From: Pictodentalium vernedei
Taxonomy: Eukaryota > Mollusca > Scaphopoda > Dentaliida > Dentaliidae
Reading direction: 5' to 3'
NCBI GenBank assembly: GCA_031216915.1
Contig: CM062297.1
Span: forward strand, 363,023,704 to 363,087,703
DNA: 64,000 bases
Below, one piece after another: positions 52,364 to 62,790 of the stretch (within the stretch, counting starts at the first letter, position 1; every line of letters starts with the position of its first letter). The notes beneath the pieces are model-generated. The model had not been told where the DNA came from and searched no databases. It saw only the letters and a program-made list of their open reading frames with translations. The position numbers were made by a program, and so were the translations under genes.

Positions 52364-53275
52364 AAGGTTCCATTCTGGATGTGGTGTGTACATGTCATTT
52401 TGAAACCCAGAGCCGCAAAGAGAGATATTAAGTACAGCAGAACTGTAACCCCAAGAGCCCAAGAGCCCCAAGAGCCAACTAGCAGATCACACTTCTGCGT
52501 ATGAATGGAAAGTTTGAAACATCCATAAAGCATCTTATTTTTAAAGTTGCAGTCGGAACCCAAGTAATCAAACCAGTGTTTTTTAACCCCTTACCTAACG
52601 TAACGGTCAAAACCGGCCAGCGCTATTCTCAAAAATCGCCAATTAATTTTCATTATTTTTTTCATTTTTTGTCTCAAAAACATAGGTTATGACCTCTCGT
52701 TGGAACGAGCTCGTCGAGCTCGTTCCAACGAGGGGTCATAACCTATGTTTTTGAGACAAAAAATGAAAAAAATTAGTTATTCAAGAATTATTTTTGCAAG
52801 TGTCGTCTGCTTTTCGGGTTAGGTAAAGGGTTAATTAAGACCTTTGCAAGTCTGTCGCTTGTAACATCGGACTTGTATTCATAATAGTTCATCAGGGAGA
52901 TGTCAGGTTTCCACACACTATATGGCGAAAGTGACAGTCGATCAATTCCACCATAAAGCGTTGGCTCAAAACTTATAAATTCATCTTTCCAAGTTAAATT
53001 AAAATATGCTGATGTTGCAATAAACTGCGATACTTCCGAAAATCTACTATGCTCAACAACCCAACATCTAACTTCACCAGAACCGGCGTTGAATAATTTT
53101 TCACTGGTCTCAATTCTGATGAAAATGAACACCGCAGCTCTTCAAGCAGGCGACGACTGTGTACCACACCCGATGTGTTCAATTCATGTCCACATTTCAA
53201 GTATGTTTCTTCGGGATGTGCTATGTTGGAACTTAGAAATATGATTGCCAAGCAAACAACACTCCAGAACAACAT
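52364..53275 (-). pseudogene. Cys-loop receptor pseudogene (receptor 3), 5' half only
   Basis: Seen: start Met at 53,275 with signal peptide and N-terminal domain (ELNTSGVVHSRRLLEELRCS), a frameshift near 53,040, then ISQ/FIATSAYFNLTWKDEF and VWKPDISLMNYYEYKSD to about 52,835. MITE E interrupts at 52,583-52,834. The part after it (52,582-52,364) covers the Cys-loop region and ends about where HPEWNLN lies in receptor 1. All of M1-M4 is missing. It therefore lost its 3' half after duplication. It is closest to receptor 1 in the extracellular domain. Confidence 0.85.
52583..52834. mobile_element. MITE E, type 2, inserted in receptor 3
   Basis: Seen: TTAA at both ends, termini CCCCTTACCTAACGTAACGG and CGGGTTAGGTAAAGGG, and a near-perfect internal palindrome centred near 52,715 (GGAACGAGCTCGTCGAGCTC). 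The paralogous site in receptor 1 (43,798-43,815) is intact and reads GTGTTTTTTATTAAGACC without the insert. Confidence 0.9.
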
Positions 53276-53648
53276 GATGGATCAGATTTGCAAGTTCGAA
53301 TGTAAAAGAAAGCTCCAAAGTTAAAAAGCTAAAACTATTGATCTGTGGAGTGTTTGTCTGGTGTCTGCAATCAGTATTTGATGCGCGTCAACGCAAACGA
53401 TCGAAGGTATTACATAGTAATTGTTATGCAATCGGGCATTAACTGTTTAAAGTCGTCCATCCCGCTTTCATGCGTCGCGTTTTGCACGGGTTTGTGCGGA
53501 TTACTTTTAGAACACCGCGGGGAGGTGGACACGCGCCTGATATTTACAATCTCTAAAAAGGTACAAGACTTTTGGGACAACGTTTCAGCCAATGACAACC
53601 GATAATCTTGTTGGTCCCGAGGATGTCTTGGTTAAAGGGATTAACCAA
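53276..53648 (-). promoter_or_regulatory. Receptor 3 upstream region, homologous to that of receptor 2
   Basis: Seen: aligned over about 375 bp with 51,794-52,179, including CAATGACAACCGATAATCTT against CAATGACAATCAATAATCTT. It shows the two are products of a segmental duplication, not separate retropositions. Confidence 0.65.
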
Positions 53649-53820
53649 TTAACCCTTTACCCAACTCGGACGATATCAAAATTTATTATTTTAAATTTTA
53701 TTTTTCCAAAGTTTCCCAAAAAGTTTAACCAGCCCATACCATGTAAACCCCCATTGAAACGAGCACAGCTCGTTCCAATGAGGGCTACATGATATATTTT
53801 TTTTACATTTGTTTTTAATA
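53649..53820. mobile_element. MITE F, type 1, truncated on the right
   Basis: Seen: TTAACCCTTTACCCAACTCG at the left and a decayed palindrome (GAAACGAGCACAGCTCGTTC, 53,756-53,777). Its right end is lost in a T-rich run before the LINE-C fragment. It occupies the same position as MITE D. Confidence 0.65.
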
Positions 53821-53829
53821 ATTTTACTT

Positions 53830-54476
53830 CAGTTCAGAAAGTCTTTGAAAATTTCATCCAAATCTATCATCACCCAATCGCTAACCAGACAAAGTGGGCA
53901 ATTAAATAGAAATACACCTTGAACAAGCTTCTCTGAAAATCTACCAACGCACTCACTAAACTATGGAATGATGTAAGCAATGACATTAAATCTGAACCCA
54001 TTCGTTTTACATTGAAACACCCGATAACGTTACATGCATTGGAAACTTATAATACACCCCTGACATGTTTCAATCCATAGTGTCCTGATTGTAACAATAG
54101 AGTCAATGATCTCTTGCGTGACTAGTCCATTTATAACCACACCTCTGATAAACATAGTAAGATAAGAACACGGTGTAGACCGCCTTTAAGGCGTGACCAG
54201 ATCTGCAACGCTTTTCCTGCCAGAATCCCCCCCCCCCCCAAGCTTTGAGAGGCAATTGAAACTTGTTTACCACCTGTCCTGCCCCACCCTTGCACTTCCA
54301 ACTAGGAGAATGCAGGAAGACAGCCACTGGGCTATGCCGTCTCCTAAAAATATGCATGTTTGTTACAACTTGTTACAGCCCCTAGTTACATAGTATTGTT
54401 TTTGTAGGCATCTAAATACATCTATATTTGTAACTACACAACATGTGAATAAAATGTATTGTATTGATCCAAGTTA
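53830..54476 (+). pseudogene. LINE-C family 3' end (C-terminal codons and 3' UTR)
   Basis: Seen: TRQSGQLNRNTP, FSENLPTHSL, then after a frameshift LTKLWNDVSNDIKSEP and a final CPDCNN, matching the C-terminus of LINE-C at 60,660-60,876 (TRQNGQLRANKP, FSSNLPVQLL, R-W-N-N-L, CPDC). The 3' UTR motif GCAGGAAGACAGCCACTGGG and its continuation (about 54,311) also occur at 61,434 in LINE-C. It ends with AATAAAATGTATTGTATTG at 54,476. A 5'-truncated insertion. Confidence 0.8.
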
Positions 54477-54493
54477 CATTCTGTTAGGTCGAG

Positions 54494-54497
<4 letters not shown>

Positions 54498-54538
<41 letters not shown>
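54498..54538. repeat. (CT)n microsatellite
   Basis: Seen: about 19 CT units ending in CTCCCTCTTTGC. Confidence 0.95.
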
Positions 54539-54539
<1 letters not shown>

Positions 54540-54541
<2 letters not shown>

Positions 54542-55564
54542 TTTGCAAATTTGCATATTTATAGTTTTTTTCGTTATCTAAATCCGCGAATACAAGATAT
54601 TTACATCTAGGCCCCGAATGCATAATCGCGGTCAAGATCCCTGAAAATGTAAACGTGTATTCTCTGTCCCGAAGTAACGTGCGGTTAATCAGCGACGAAA
54701 CGGTTATAACTAACGGTTGTAACCGATGACAGGATTCCCAAACCGTTTCAGCAATGAAGTCATCTCGATAAAATCTGTTCGTTCATCCTCATCAGTCATA
54801 ACAACAACTCGGGAAAATCTATTTCCCTCTCAAAATGAATTCCCATTCAGTATTCAATCGGAACACAATTAAAAACTCCCATGAGCGGAGTTGTGAGAAT
54901 AGACTTAACATTCAGGAAGCTGATAGTCTTCCATGGGTGGAGCTTATTATCTCAGTCCTTATTGAAAAGATGTACCAATCAACGCAACAGTGGGGCGTCA
55001 GGAGCAGCCCGAAATGAAGCTTCTGATCCCTTTCGAATTTATTACAAGTCCACAGTCATTCAAAACACAAACTAGTAAATTCGACAACCAGGGTTCCATT
55101 TTGTCGGAAAATCGATTCCTTGCGGTTAACAAAACCGCCATTTCAAAAGTCTTGCATGAACTGACGCAAGTCAAGGAGACTATGTTTTTACGAAACCTGA
55201 TTATTGAGGCGATATCCAGGTAACACAATAGAAAACATTCAAGTTGAATGATGCTGAAAACCAAAGTGAAGCACCAAGTGCATTGATTTTAATACCAAAA
55301 TTGAGTTATAATTCCTAGGGCGCATAAGCGGAAGACCAAAATGAATTTTCAGTTATTTGAGTTTGAAAAAAAATGTTTCGGAATTTTTCTGAGTATGTCC
55401 AGAATTTTGACAAAATATTGAGTTTTTAGGCAGAAATGTAGTGAAAGTCCTCCACATATTAATTGAAAATTAGTAAAAATCCCCCAAATATTAATTTGTA
55501 GTTTGAATTTGTGACAACTGAGAGCCTCAGTTGGATAATTTACAGACAAAAGGGTGTAAAAATA
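54540..55564. other. Gene-free stretch
   Basis: Overlapping plus-strand ORFs at 54,835-55,223 are short and unrecognised. I see no splice-consistent exon series. Confidence 0.35.
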
Positions 55565-55565
55565 T

Positions 55566-55648
55566 AGAATATACCATAGTAGCTTAGTGTACTAAATGTT
55601 CACCACGAATGGTGAACATTTCGTACACTAAGCTAGTTTGGGTATATT
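55566..55648. repeat. Foldback repeat, arms about 38 bp
   Basis: Seen: AGCTTAGTGTACTAAATGTT then CACCA, a CGAA loop, and TGGTG then AACATTTCGTACACTAAGCT. The outer TATACC and GGTATA also pair. Near-perfect hairpin of about 80 bp; no ORF and no poly-T tract, so not a clear terminator. Confidence 0.8.
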
Positions 55649-56187
55649 TTATTAAAACCATGATCGTCAGATCAATAAGAGTCGCTATTATTTTTTCTCG
55701 ATTTTACGGAGCAGCAGCCGTGCATACGTCCGAATTTGTTTTTGTTTATATGAGCATCGGTGGGCGGTACATCAGCTGTCAATTTTGTCAGCGAAACGAA
55801 ATAGAAAAAGAAACAGGGCCTTTTTTCATTTTAATAATATAATAACATACTGTTTCGAGTTATGGGTGCTTTATTAACACGAGACAATGCATGTTTGTTA
55901 ATGTTTGGTGTTTTATGGGGTAAACTCATTTAAAAACGTAAGAAATAATTGCCACTTTCATTTCATTCTTCGCGAGGCGATGTGCGATAAATTTAGACAG
56001 GTTCGCATTCAGGTCGACGTCACCAAAGGTCAACTTAGATGTAGTTCCACTATATGTGTAAACTTAAAATACTGAAATCCCATTACTGGCGTGTTCACCA
56101 CGGTTGGTCTATAAAGCAAAAATTTATGTCATAGGCTTTTCATATATAGCAGAATAGGTGATCATGGTATAAATGGAATTCTGCAAC
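55649..56187. other. Gene-free stretch
   Basis: The ORF at 55,609-55,842 is unrecognised; nothing else supported. Confidence 0.35.
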
Positions 56188-56439
56188 TTAACCCTTTACC
56201 TAACGTAACGGCCAAAACCGGCCAGCGCTATTCTCAAAAATCGCCAATTAATTTTCATTATTTTTTTCATTTTTTGTCTCAAAAACATAGGTTATGACCC
56301 CTCGTTGGAACGAGCTCGTCGAGCTCGTTCCAACGAGGGGTCATAACCTATGTTTTTGAGACAAAAAATGAAAAAAATTAGTTATTCAAGAATTTTTTTT
56401 GCAAGTGTCGTCTGCTTTTCATGTTAGGTAAAGGGTTAA
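56188..56439. mobile_element. MITE G, type 2, best-preserved copy with a palindrome over 100 bp
   Basis: Seen: TTAA ends; termini CCCTTTACCTAACGTAACGG and CATGTTAGGTAAAGGG. The internal palindrome is centred on T at 56,319: GAGCTCG/CGAGCTC, then ttggaac/gttccaa, acccctcg and its complement, out through GTTATGACCCC and ACATAGGTTATG to GTCTCAAAAAC and beyond, about 50-65 bp per arm with essentially no mismatch. Confidence 0.9.
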
Positions 56440-56980
56440 AACTTGTAGCTAGAAAATTTGGACTAATATAATTTCCCACTTGTTGGAAATTAAGTAGTGG
56501 TAGTGGGAATTTTGCCTACGGGGGGAACTGGAAATCTAAAGATGGTCACCCCATCCGAAGACCCCTTAGCAAGGTCTCTGGCAACAACCGATCGACTGAC
56601 ACACGGGAATAACAAGTATTCCTTACGAAGTGCATGTGGTGTTTTCTAAATACGGTGTCAAACGTGACCTCAAAATATGGCAATAAAAACAGTATGTCGT
56701 TTTAGGGGATATCCAAACTGATGTTGATATTTTCGGAAAATGGTATTGGATACGCGTGATTGGACGCATCAATATGTTACCAAGTTTAGTGGGGATCATG
56801 ACTGTCACCGGCCCACGAAAACTTCGTGCAGGTTTTCGCACGACCACCACGTTAATGTCTGTGGAGTACGTTTTGAAATTTTCATTTGTACTGAACGGGC
56901 TTTTTCGGAGGTCTCATCTTTCTCTTCTTGGTATAAGCTGGTTCATCAATAGTTTCTGGTCGAAGCGTAAATTTTGAAGT
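56440..56980. other. Probable 5' untranslated part of Tc1-B
   Basis: Non-coding. It leads directly into the Tc1-B start; a left TIR was not identified. Confidence 0.35.
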
Positions 56981-57808
56981 ATGCGTAGACTGACACGTGA
57001 CGAACGTTTACGTGCCGTTGGTATGTTGGAAGCTGGCAACAGACAGACTGCAGTGGCTCAAATGCTCAACGTTACTCAATCGGTAATTAGCAGGCAGTGT
57101 TGATGACAGACGTCGGTCAGGTTGTCCAAGGGCGAAAACTGCTAACCAGGATCGTTTCGTCCGAACCACGGCAGTACGCAACCGCCATCAAAGTGCCTCA
57201 GAAATTGAACAGCAACTGCATCGAGCGACAGATGTGCGAGTCAGTGGTCAGATTATCCGAAATCGCCTACACGGCTGGCATTTGTACGCTCGACGAACTC
57301 GAATAATTCCCCGTTTGACTGAACATCACATCGCAGCATGGCGTACTTGGTGTGGAGCACGACAGCGTTGGTACAATCGTCGGTGGAGCAACGTCATGTT
57401 TTCCGATGAATCGAGGTTCACTCTCGACTTCCACGACAGGCAAAACAGAGTGTGGCGCGGCAGAAAGAACGATACCGTGACGTAACCGTTAGGCAACACG
57501 ATCGTTTTGGTGGAGGATCGATTATGGTGTGGGCAGGCATAACCACGACAACCAGATCAGCATTACATGTCATCCAAGGGCGTGCCACAGGCAAGTACTT
57601 CCGCTGCAATATGTTAGCAGCTCATGGGGTGCCATTTGCGCGACGTCACGGCCGTGAATTCATTTTCCAAGATGACACTGCAAGAGCACAGAGGGCCTGC
57701 GTCGCTACAGAGTTCCTCCTGGAGCAGAACATCACTACACTGCCTTGTCCAGCACGAAGTCCAAACCTTTCACCAATAAAGCACGTCTGGGATATGCTTG
57801 GCATGCGC
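56981..57808 (+). pseudogene. Tc1 transposase (Tc1-B), part 1, split by LINE-C
   Basis: Seen: MRRLTRDERLRAVGMLEAGN opens the N-terminal HTH at 56,981. After a stop near 57,101 the frame shifts to DRRRSGCPRAKTANQDRF and IIRNRLHGWHLYARR. The catalytic region follows: MFSDESRFTL (first Asp), then FQDDTARAQR (second Asp region, where D-D-N is usual) and SPNLSPIKHVWDM, where the catalytic Glu is Lys. It breaks off at 57,808 in the codon for ...DMLGMR. The rest lies at 61,552-61,699. Confidence 0.9.
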
Positions 57809-58581
57809 TTTTGTTTATGCCGGTTTCGATACAATTCCGAAGCGATACAACTCACTCCTCTCTGACAATCTTAAGGTCTTTACCAATCTTAATACCCCAC
57901 TTCATTCTGCTCCGGTATGAACACGCTCACCCCCCCCCCCCCCCCCATTCTCATATTTGAAATTATAACAATTACTTCTACTTTCATTATACTAAAGAAA
58001 CGATATTCCCTTAAGTATACAAGAATTAGCTTGTTCTTCCGTTAGATGGCACATCCGTCTGTTTGTCTGGATAGGAATTCAATAAACCGAGCGATAAGAC
58101 GTGTGGCCTAGTACAAAAAGGACCCCTCAGTCCTTGAGTGATATACTCCAATCTAGACTAAACACCCCCACAGTCAAACGCCTAATGTTGGAATAAATGG
58201 CACGTTGGATATTGATTAGTCACACGGCCACCATTTCTGAATGGGGGGTGGGGGTGGGGTGGAATTTCTATATCTCTGCGAGAAATCGTAAAGTTATGTC
58301 ACTAGACAACGATTTTAACAAACATAGTATATATTTCGCTTGGGATCCGCATTGAGAGACTGAGTTGTATTGTCTTGGAAGAAATAACTATACCCTAACT
58401 GTGGCAGTCTATTGACATAGATTGAATAATTTGTTAAAATGTGCTATATACAATGTTCTGATGTTATATTTTCTGTGTCTTGCTATAATTTGATGTCACT
58501 ATACTTTTATATGCACTTCGCGCCCGTGGTCCAGACTGTTGTGATTTCTCCACAAAATGGCGGCATTAAATAGGAACATAG

Positions 58582-59609
58582 GTGAGATACAGGAAAACGC
58601 TCAACATGATTTCCAGGCAGTTCTTAATGATACAACATGCAACAGATGACTCGGAAACCCCATTCACGATAAACAACCATTCCTGTAATTATTACACCCC
58701 GAATGAATTCAAACGGGAAATCGCGTCCACAAGTCAGGGGACATCGATCTTCCACTTGAATTGTCGGAGCCTAAGTGCAAATTTTGACTCTATTAAACAC
58801 TTGCTCTGTGAAACTAACAGTGGGAAAAATACTTTCGACATTATTGGACTCACAAAAATTTTCAAAATAAGTGATTTGCTGAACTATGATTTGGACGGGT
58901 ATCACCCACTACAATATAGGACGCGAACAGTCGATACGCGTGGGGGTGTGGGTATATATGTAAAAGACGGCATCCCATTCATTATTAGAGAGGACCTAAC
59001 CGAATTTACTGAGCATGTCTTCGAATGCCCTGTCATTGAACTCCACCCTGGAACTAAGCACTCCTCAATAGTCGGGTGTATTTATCGGTCTAACACAGCT
59101 CCCCAAGCTGATGTTAATGCTTTCCTAGAGAAAATTAATAACCTCCTTAACAAGTTAAGCTCGAGCCAAAGGACGTCATATATATTCGGAGATTTTACCA
59201 TAGACTTACTGAATGTTCAACACCACTCCCAAACAAACTCATACATCGAAAATGTATTCCACAGTGGATTCATCCCTGTCATCACTAGAATCACTGACCA
59301 CTCAGCGACCTTAGTTGACCACATCCTCACAAAAATTATTTGAACTACAAAGCCGGAATTTTAATAACTGACATCTCAGATCACTTCGGCACCTTCATTG
59401 TCTTCCCGCCAAAACAACAGAATCTAAGGCATGAACAGACTACGAAAAGAATTTTCTCGCGTCGTAATATCGAATTATTTATAACCTACCTTGAAAGTAG
59501 TGACTTCAGTGAAGTGCACAATTGTACTGAAGTAAACCAATCCTATGACAGTTTCATTAATATTTACTTGCAAGCCCATGAAACGGCTTACAAATTAATA
59601 ACCTCATGA
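58582..59609 (+). pseudogene. LINE-C APE endonuclease
   Basis: Seen: TSIFHLNCRSLSANFDSIKH (APE N-x-x-S), IIGLTKIFKI where L-T-E-T-W is expected, TRGGVGIYVKDGI, TSYIFGDFTIDLLN where G-D-F-N-I-D is usual, and SATLVDHILT. A stop at 59,341 separates ITDISDHFGTFIVF (S-D-H), read in another frame, 59,367-59,400. So at least two catalytic positions are altered. Codons to 59,609 extend into the EN-RT linker. It would nick the target strand; the enzyme is inactive in this copy. Confidence 0.85.
59140..59214 (+). repeat. 75-bp segment repeated at 59,599-59,673
   Basis: Seen: AACAAGTTAAGCTCGAGCCA and TCATATATATTCGGAGATTT (endonuclease G-D-F region) recur 459 bp later with a few changes, directly upstream of RT sequence. 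A mosaic joint inside LINE-C. Confidence 0.9.
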
Positions 59610-59675
59610 ACAAGTTAAGCTCGAACCAAAAGACGTCATATATATTCGGAGACTTTAACATAGACTTACTGAATT

Positions 59676-60876
59676 ATGCAGCTACTAAATTTTGTAGCTG
59701 AAGAAAACGATAAACTGACAAAGGATTCAACCCTAACAATATTTATTGATTTGTCGAAAGCCTTTGATTCGATTAGTCATGATATTCTTCTGACCAAAAT
59801 GCAATTCTACGGAATCCTGGGAGTAGGATATTCTTGGTTTGAGAGTTACCAAGATAACAGACAGCAATATGTCAACTACCAGTCAAGTGTGTCTTCCCTT
59901 TACAAAACAACATGTGGGGTGCCCCAGGCGTCTGTCCTTGGACCTATACTATTCTTAATTTATGTTAATGATATTAATGCTGCCTCGGAGCTGAATATTC
60001 TTTCTTTTGCTGATGACACAACTGCTTACACGGCTGGACATGATATGAAATTACTAGAAACACAGGTAAACAAGGAAATGGCTAATCTATACAAATGGTG
60101 CTGTAGCAACAAACTTAAAATAAATGCCAATAAAAGTAAATATATGCTTCTCCACCCTCACGGTAATGATCATAAATCAAATTGAATACGATTGAAACTA
60201 AATGGACTAGATATAAATTGTTGTGGAAATCGATATAATGAAAAATCAGTGAAATTCCTTGGTGCTATCATTGACGAGAACTTATCCTTCAAACACCATA
60301 TCAAATCGTTGTGCAAGAAAATTTCCAGCGCCATTTACTGCCTAAATAAATTAAAGAGAACACTAAAAGTAATCGCCCTAAAGTCCTTATACTATGCCCT
60401 GATACATTGTCACCTCATTTATGGAATAGAGATATGGGGAAATGCGGCCAGTACAAGCCGTATTAATGCCCTACAAAAAGGCAATTAGGATAATAAACCG
60501 AAAAGAATACAACAGTCATACTGACGCCCTTTTTAAAAAGAATAGTATATTGAAATTTTCCGACCAATTCAAATTATCGGCTCTCACCTTTGTACATGAC
60601 TGGCACACTAATAAATTACCTGTATCTTTTGAGAATTACTTCCACAGACTTGAAACAAACACGAGACAAAACGGCCAATTACGCGCGAACAAACCGAGGA
60701 CAACCTTCTCCTCCAACTTACCAGTCCAATTGCTAACACTTCGGTGGAACAATCTCGAAAGAAATGTCAATGGTATTACTGCAAGGAATAAATTCAGAGC
60801 ACAATTAATTAAAGGATATCTGGAATCGTACTCGTCAACGGTACATTGTTCCAGAATTGAATGCCCGGATTGCTAA
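59676..60876 (+). pseudogene. LINE-C reverse transcriptase (N-terminal part deleted) and C-terminal region
   Basis: Seen: TIFIDLSKAFDSISHDILL (first catalytic Asp), GVPQASVLGPILFLIYVND, LSFADDTTAYT (FADD near 60,008), KINANKSKYMLLHP, a stop at 60,183, then VKFLGAIIDENLSFKHHIK and HCHLIYGIEIWGNAA. After another shift KKAIRIINRKEYNSHTD begins the C-terminal part, which ends CPDC at 60,876. The RT fingers (N-Y-R-P region) are absent: sequence jumps from the repeated endonuclease block straight into the palm. Confidence 0.85.
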
Positions 60877-61551
60877 CCTTCAGCCTGTTAGGAAATACAG
60901 TGGATATAGAAACGCTGGGAGAGGGGGGACTACTGTTGATATACCCATGTAACTGGTTCTCTGCCTCCGCCACAGCCCTTGGCACCTAGATCACCTATAG
61001 AGCCTCAGGCGTGATTATTACCCGTGGAACCTCTAACATTATGCTGCGTTTTGGACATGGGAATGGAAGGAAGTACACGATGTGATAATCGTACATTCTT
61101 TTCCACGGGCCAAAGCGTAGCATGTGTCAGCTTAATAGACAACCCCACTCGGGATGCTGCCCTGGCGGGGGCTGGGGTCCACTGTGACCTCCGGGGTGGG
61201 ATCGTTTACCATTCTTGTATTGGAGCTCCTGAATCCTGTTAATCCACCACAGACTCCTGTTAACATTCATTGATAATTCACTCTTATTTGAATAGAAATC
61301 TGGACCACGGCGTACTATAATATTGTATCACGGCGCTTTGCATCATGAATTGTTTTTTGGGTTTTTTTTTTTTGGTTTTTTTCGTTTCTTGTTTTCTTTT
61401 TGGTTTTGTTTTTTTTTTTTTTTTGTGGGATGGCAGGAAGACAGCCAATGGCTATGCCATCTCCAAGCAATATATTCACATATTATAATGTATTTATTTT
61501 ATCCACAATAGAATTGTAAACACGTTGTATATTACTGAATAAACAATCAAT

Positions 61552-61699
61552 ACGACAACGCCAACAGCCCCCTACCAATGTCCAGGAACTCTCCGCTGCA
61601 CTGCAGGAAGAATGGAATAACATCAGTCAAGCTGATATTGAACGTTTGGTAAGAAGTATGCCACGTAGGATCCGCGCTTGTCTCGCGAACCGCAGATGA
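61552..61699 (+). pseudogene. Tc1 transposase (Tc1-B), part 2
   Basis: Seen: RQQPPTNVQELSAALQEEWN, then NNISQADIERLVRSMPRRIR and a stop at 61,697. This is the normal C-terminus of the same transposase family, directly continuing part 1. A TIR-like CTACTCTTTTTGAATAGTAT sits at 61,910. Confidence 0.9.
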
Positions 61700-62790
61700 T
61701 TTACAAGGTATTGAGGCCTTGGACGGAATGTGGTAAATTCTCTGACTGACCGTCCATGTCTTCTACAGCTCACTACGTGGAATGTGTGCTTGTCAGACAC
61801 CCAACTATCGCTGAAATCATTCACCAGATGTCACAGTGCAATGTCTCAACTGACTTTTTGATGGAAATATAAATATATTTCTTCATGTAACCCAATTTTA
61901 TCAAATACCCCCTACTCTTTTTGAATAGTATAGTTTGCCTCTGTTTACAACGCTCTCCGAAATGCGGTAGCAGACTTTCGGGAATTCTACCAGTTTACTT
62001 GTAGACATGTATTCCTTTGGTTTCTAAACAACACAGTCCTTAGTTTGATGAAATATATGCCCGAGTTGTTCAAAGAGTAGCTGAATTCAAGTATGCCCGA
62101 GTTGTTCAAAAAGTAGCTGAATTCAAGATCAAAATCAAGAAGTTTTGCCTCTGTTAACGTTAGCTAGATAAAGACATGGGTGTCACGAAGATGTCCGATT
62201 GTGGAGGGTGGGAGTGGGATGGAAGGGCTGTAAGCCCAGTTTATCCCGAATGCCATTACTCATGTCCCGACTGAAGAGATATTCCAACTATAGCATCAAG
62301 GCGTGCCTTGATGATGTTGTTGGAAAATTTGTCACTGAGGATTACAGTTAAAATCTTCCCAACATATATAATTGGAACGTACTAAGCTTGGGCCGATTCA
62401 GCCACAAACAAGGGCGCCGGAAGCATCCGAGGACAGGGGGGGGGGGGGGGTATCAAAACGAGCACTCAACTCTGGGGTATAATTAAAACCGGGCGTTTGC
62501 GGCGTATCGTAAATTGTAATGTGGCATCCAATGGTATTGGCACTATATACTGGCGGAAATAAGAAACCCAAGTTTTGTTCTGTGGTAAATATTTTAAATG
62601 TTGTTTTGGATTATTATTTCATTGTTTGAATTTTGATGTTATTTCTTCATTACTAACTAAATTTTGATGAGTTATGTTGTCTTAACACAGACCGCGTATG
62701 TATGGATAACGTTCAAACGTGGGTACCCTAAGCCATTTCCTAATCAAAATCAATAGCAGGTGTGCCCACCCCGGGCTTCAGTCGCCGCTC
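61700..62790. other. Gene-free stretch between Tc1-B and Tc1-C
   Basis: Contains a short direct duplication (62,056-62,085 and 62,091-62,120, GCCCGAGTTGTTCAAA) and a G run at 62,438-62,451. TACTGGCGGAAATAAGAAAC at about 62,547 resembles the outer end of Tc1-type elements and may be the left TIR of Tc1-C; the right TIR would be outside the window. Confidence 0.4.

Larger units (their letters stand above)
57809..61551 (+). mobile_element. LINE-C, non-LTR retrotransposon nested in Tc1-B
   Basis: Seen: the first and last parts of the Tc1 transposase lie on either side, so this 3.74-kb block is an insertion. Contents: a 5' region with a C run (57,930-57,946), an APE endonuclease (58,582-59,400), a broken RT (59,676-60,488), a C-terminal region (60,442-60,876) and a 3' UTR ending ACTGAATAAACAATCAATAC. 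I could not find a clear target-site duplication. Confidence 0.9.
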
